Origin: an uncultured Clostridia bacterium
GTDB taxonomy: Bacteria; Bacillota; Clostridia; Oscillospirales; Acutalibacteraceae
Length of the DNA: 64,000 bases
Direction: 5' to 3'
Assembly (NCBI GenBank): GCA_947593615.1
Contig: CANQDR010000003.1
Location: 26,690-90,689 of the forward strand
A program made the translations under genes and the position numbers. Below the pieces are notes generated by a model. That model searched no databases, was not told where the DNA came from, and saw only the letters and a list, made by a program, of their open reading frames with translations. Below, piece after piece: positions 62,795-64,000 of this stretch. Numbering within the stretch: position 1 is the first letter of the stretch; each line of letters starts with the position of its first letter.

Positions 62795-63804
62795 ATAACA
62801 CCAATATTTGAAATTGTTTCATATAATAAAAGTACACTGACAAGGATTATGCCCGGATTAATAAGAAATGCTTTAATCTTATCTTTTAAAGTGAGAACTT
62901 TTGCATATTCATATTGAAAAGATGATTTTTGGGGCAATTTAAAAAAGTTTTTATCTTTGTTAATTAAATATAAGAATGAGATAATTCCTAAAATGCAGAA
63001 AACTGAAATTATTAAGAAATAAAAAGACGTAGTTTTTCTGTCGTTGAGATCGCCTGAATTTCGAAGTATGTCCATCATAACTGAATAGAAATTGTTAATA
63101 AAATGAATAATAATTGAGGGAATAATTGAGTTCGTTTTGCAATCTATATAGGCAAAAACAAGACCTAAAATAAATGCAAAGGGAATTTGAACAATATTCC
63201 CGTGCATGATGCCAAACATAACCGATGAAGTTATAATAGCAAAAACATCGCCGTATTTTCTCAAAGTTCCCATTATAATTCCGCGAAATGCAAATTCCTC
63301 TGCAAATGCCGGAACAATTGCAGTTGAAACAAAGTAAAGTATATTTTCAAAGAAAGTATTGGTGCTTTCACTCATAACTTTTGTGTTTTCAATACCGAAT
63401 ATTGAAAAGTTTTGCTGTAGTATATCCGTAGCATAATTTGCTACCATAGCAGTCGCCATTCCCATAAATACAATTGGCCAGAGAATATTTTGCTTTACAT
63501 ATTTTACACTGATAGTTTCCGAAATGTTGCTTTTTGAAATTAAAAAATAAAACAGCCCCGGAATAAATGCGGAGAACACAGAGGTAAATATATTTATTAG
63601 AAACATCGGTATATTTGATATATATATGTTGTCCTGAGAGTAGGATAAAAAGAATTGCAGAAATAAATATTGCGCAGCAACCATTGTCAGTATATAACTT
63701 AATATATAAAATCCGAGACCGCTTGATTTCTTTTCCAATATATATTTTTCTTGCTGCTTTAAATAATTGCTGTGATTAAATCGCGGTAAAGCATTATTCA
63801 TCAT
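62791..63804 (-). CDS. CPBP family intramembrane metalloprotease
   Basis: A 337-residue membrane protein with about eight hydrophobic helices and the CPBP (CAAX protease / bacteriocin-processing, ABI) motifs: FAEEFAFRGIIMGTLRKYG with the EExxxR site, FGIMHGNIVQIPFAFILGL with the catalytic His, and IIPSIIIHFINNFYS with the second His. Such proteins act in bacteriocin immunity or membrane-protein processing; no bacteriocin gene is adjacent. Start is ATG-ATG after GGAAGTGAT. The last 196 bases of the window, upstream of it, hold no gene that I can see. Confidence 0.88.
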   Translation of the reverse strand: MMNNALPRFNHSNYLKQQEKYILEKKSSGLGFYILSYILTMVAAQYLFLQFFLSYSQDNIYISNIPMFLINIFTSVFSAFIPGLFYFLISKSNISETISVKYVKQNILWPIVFMGMATAMVANYATDILQQNFSIFGIENTKVMSESTNTFFENILYFVSTAIVPAFAEEFAFRGIIMGTLRKYGDVFAIITSSVMFGIMHGNIVQIPFAFILGLVFAYIDCKTNSIIPSIIIHFINNFYSVMMDILRNSGDLNDRKTTSFYFLIISVFCILGIISFLYLINKDKNFFKLPQKSSFQYEYAKVLTLKDKIKAFLINPGIILVSVLLLYETISNIGVI

Positions 63805-64000
63805 ATTTTATCACTTCCGAATAATAAAGGCATAACTAAAAGCATATTTATTTTTTTCAAAACAATTTAATTTTAACATATGCATAATAATATTTCAAGT
63901 TTAAATACACAATGTATAGTATGTGTAGGTTTGTCAATGATGTGTTACAAAATTAGAAAACTTGGCCAGTTGATAAAAAAGCATTGATATAGTCGGCAGG

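Overview
The window is a low-GC Firmicutes chromosome segment from the Ruminococcus group of the Clostridia, most likely Ruminococcus bromii or a close relative. The evidence is three secreted proteins with type I dockerins, one of which (47461-49671) has the CBM26 / Ig-like / CBM74-like / Ig-like / dockerin layout of the R. bromii amylosome protein Sas6. Firmicute-type PolC, CdaA/CdaR, short-form HisG with HisZ, and the queA-tgt-yajC-TIGR04086 order agree. No rRNA, complete tRNA or CRISPR array was seen.

Left end (1-3.1 kb): accessory DNA. A GC-richer large serine recombinase runs off the left edge. It is followed by the decayed ends of a prophage: a frameshifted tyrosine integrase, an endolysin-type amidase with at least three lesions, a hairpin, and a lone tRNA 3'-end-like sequence. 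From 3.4 to 8.4 kb come a possible 23-codon ORF with a DUF6514-like gene, a double DUF305 protein, a large dockerin-bearing papain-like protease and a small membrane protein.

8.5-21 kb: the classical Firmicute block pyrH-frr-uppS-cdsA-dxr-rseP-ispG-polC, then an AI-2E family permease. It joins nucleotide supply, ribosome recycling, MEP isoprenoid synthesis, undecaprenyl and phospholipid synthesis, membrane proteolysis and replication. 21-27.4 kb: a histidine operon, hisZ-G-D-C-B-A-I-E, without hisH or hisF, with a MITE-like inverted-repeat element between hisD and hisC.

27.4-40.3 kb: an HPr-like protein lacking the phospho-His region, mtaB, a GHL10-type glycosidase, DUF1294, an RluA-family pseudouridine synthase, a polytopic membrane protein paired with a PASTA/YARHG pseudokinase, a secreted protein with an N-terminal dockerin, and on the minus strand queA-tgt-yajC-TIGR04086. 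40.4-45 kb: asd-dapA-dapB (lysine/DAP branch) and a DUF3343/class V aminotransferase pair. 45.1-47.2 kb: cdaA-cdaR for c-di-AMP. Then come the Sas6-like protein, rodA, fhs, tsaE-tsaB-rpiB, an XRE regulator behind an iteron-like region, a MocR regulator, murD, two M42 aminopeptidases, a GNAT protein, a methionine gamma-lyase-like PLP enzyme, tadA and a CPBP protease.

The least expected feature is a dispersed repeat of about 150 bp (two long copies, one truncated) that lies each time directly after the T-tract of an intrinsic terminator. It carries about three 30-bp units containing a small palindrome. Together with the MITE-like element, it is the main structure in the window not explained by genes.
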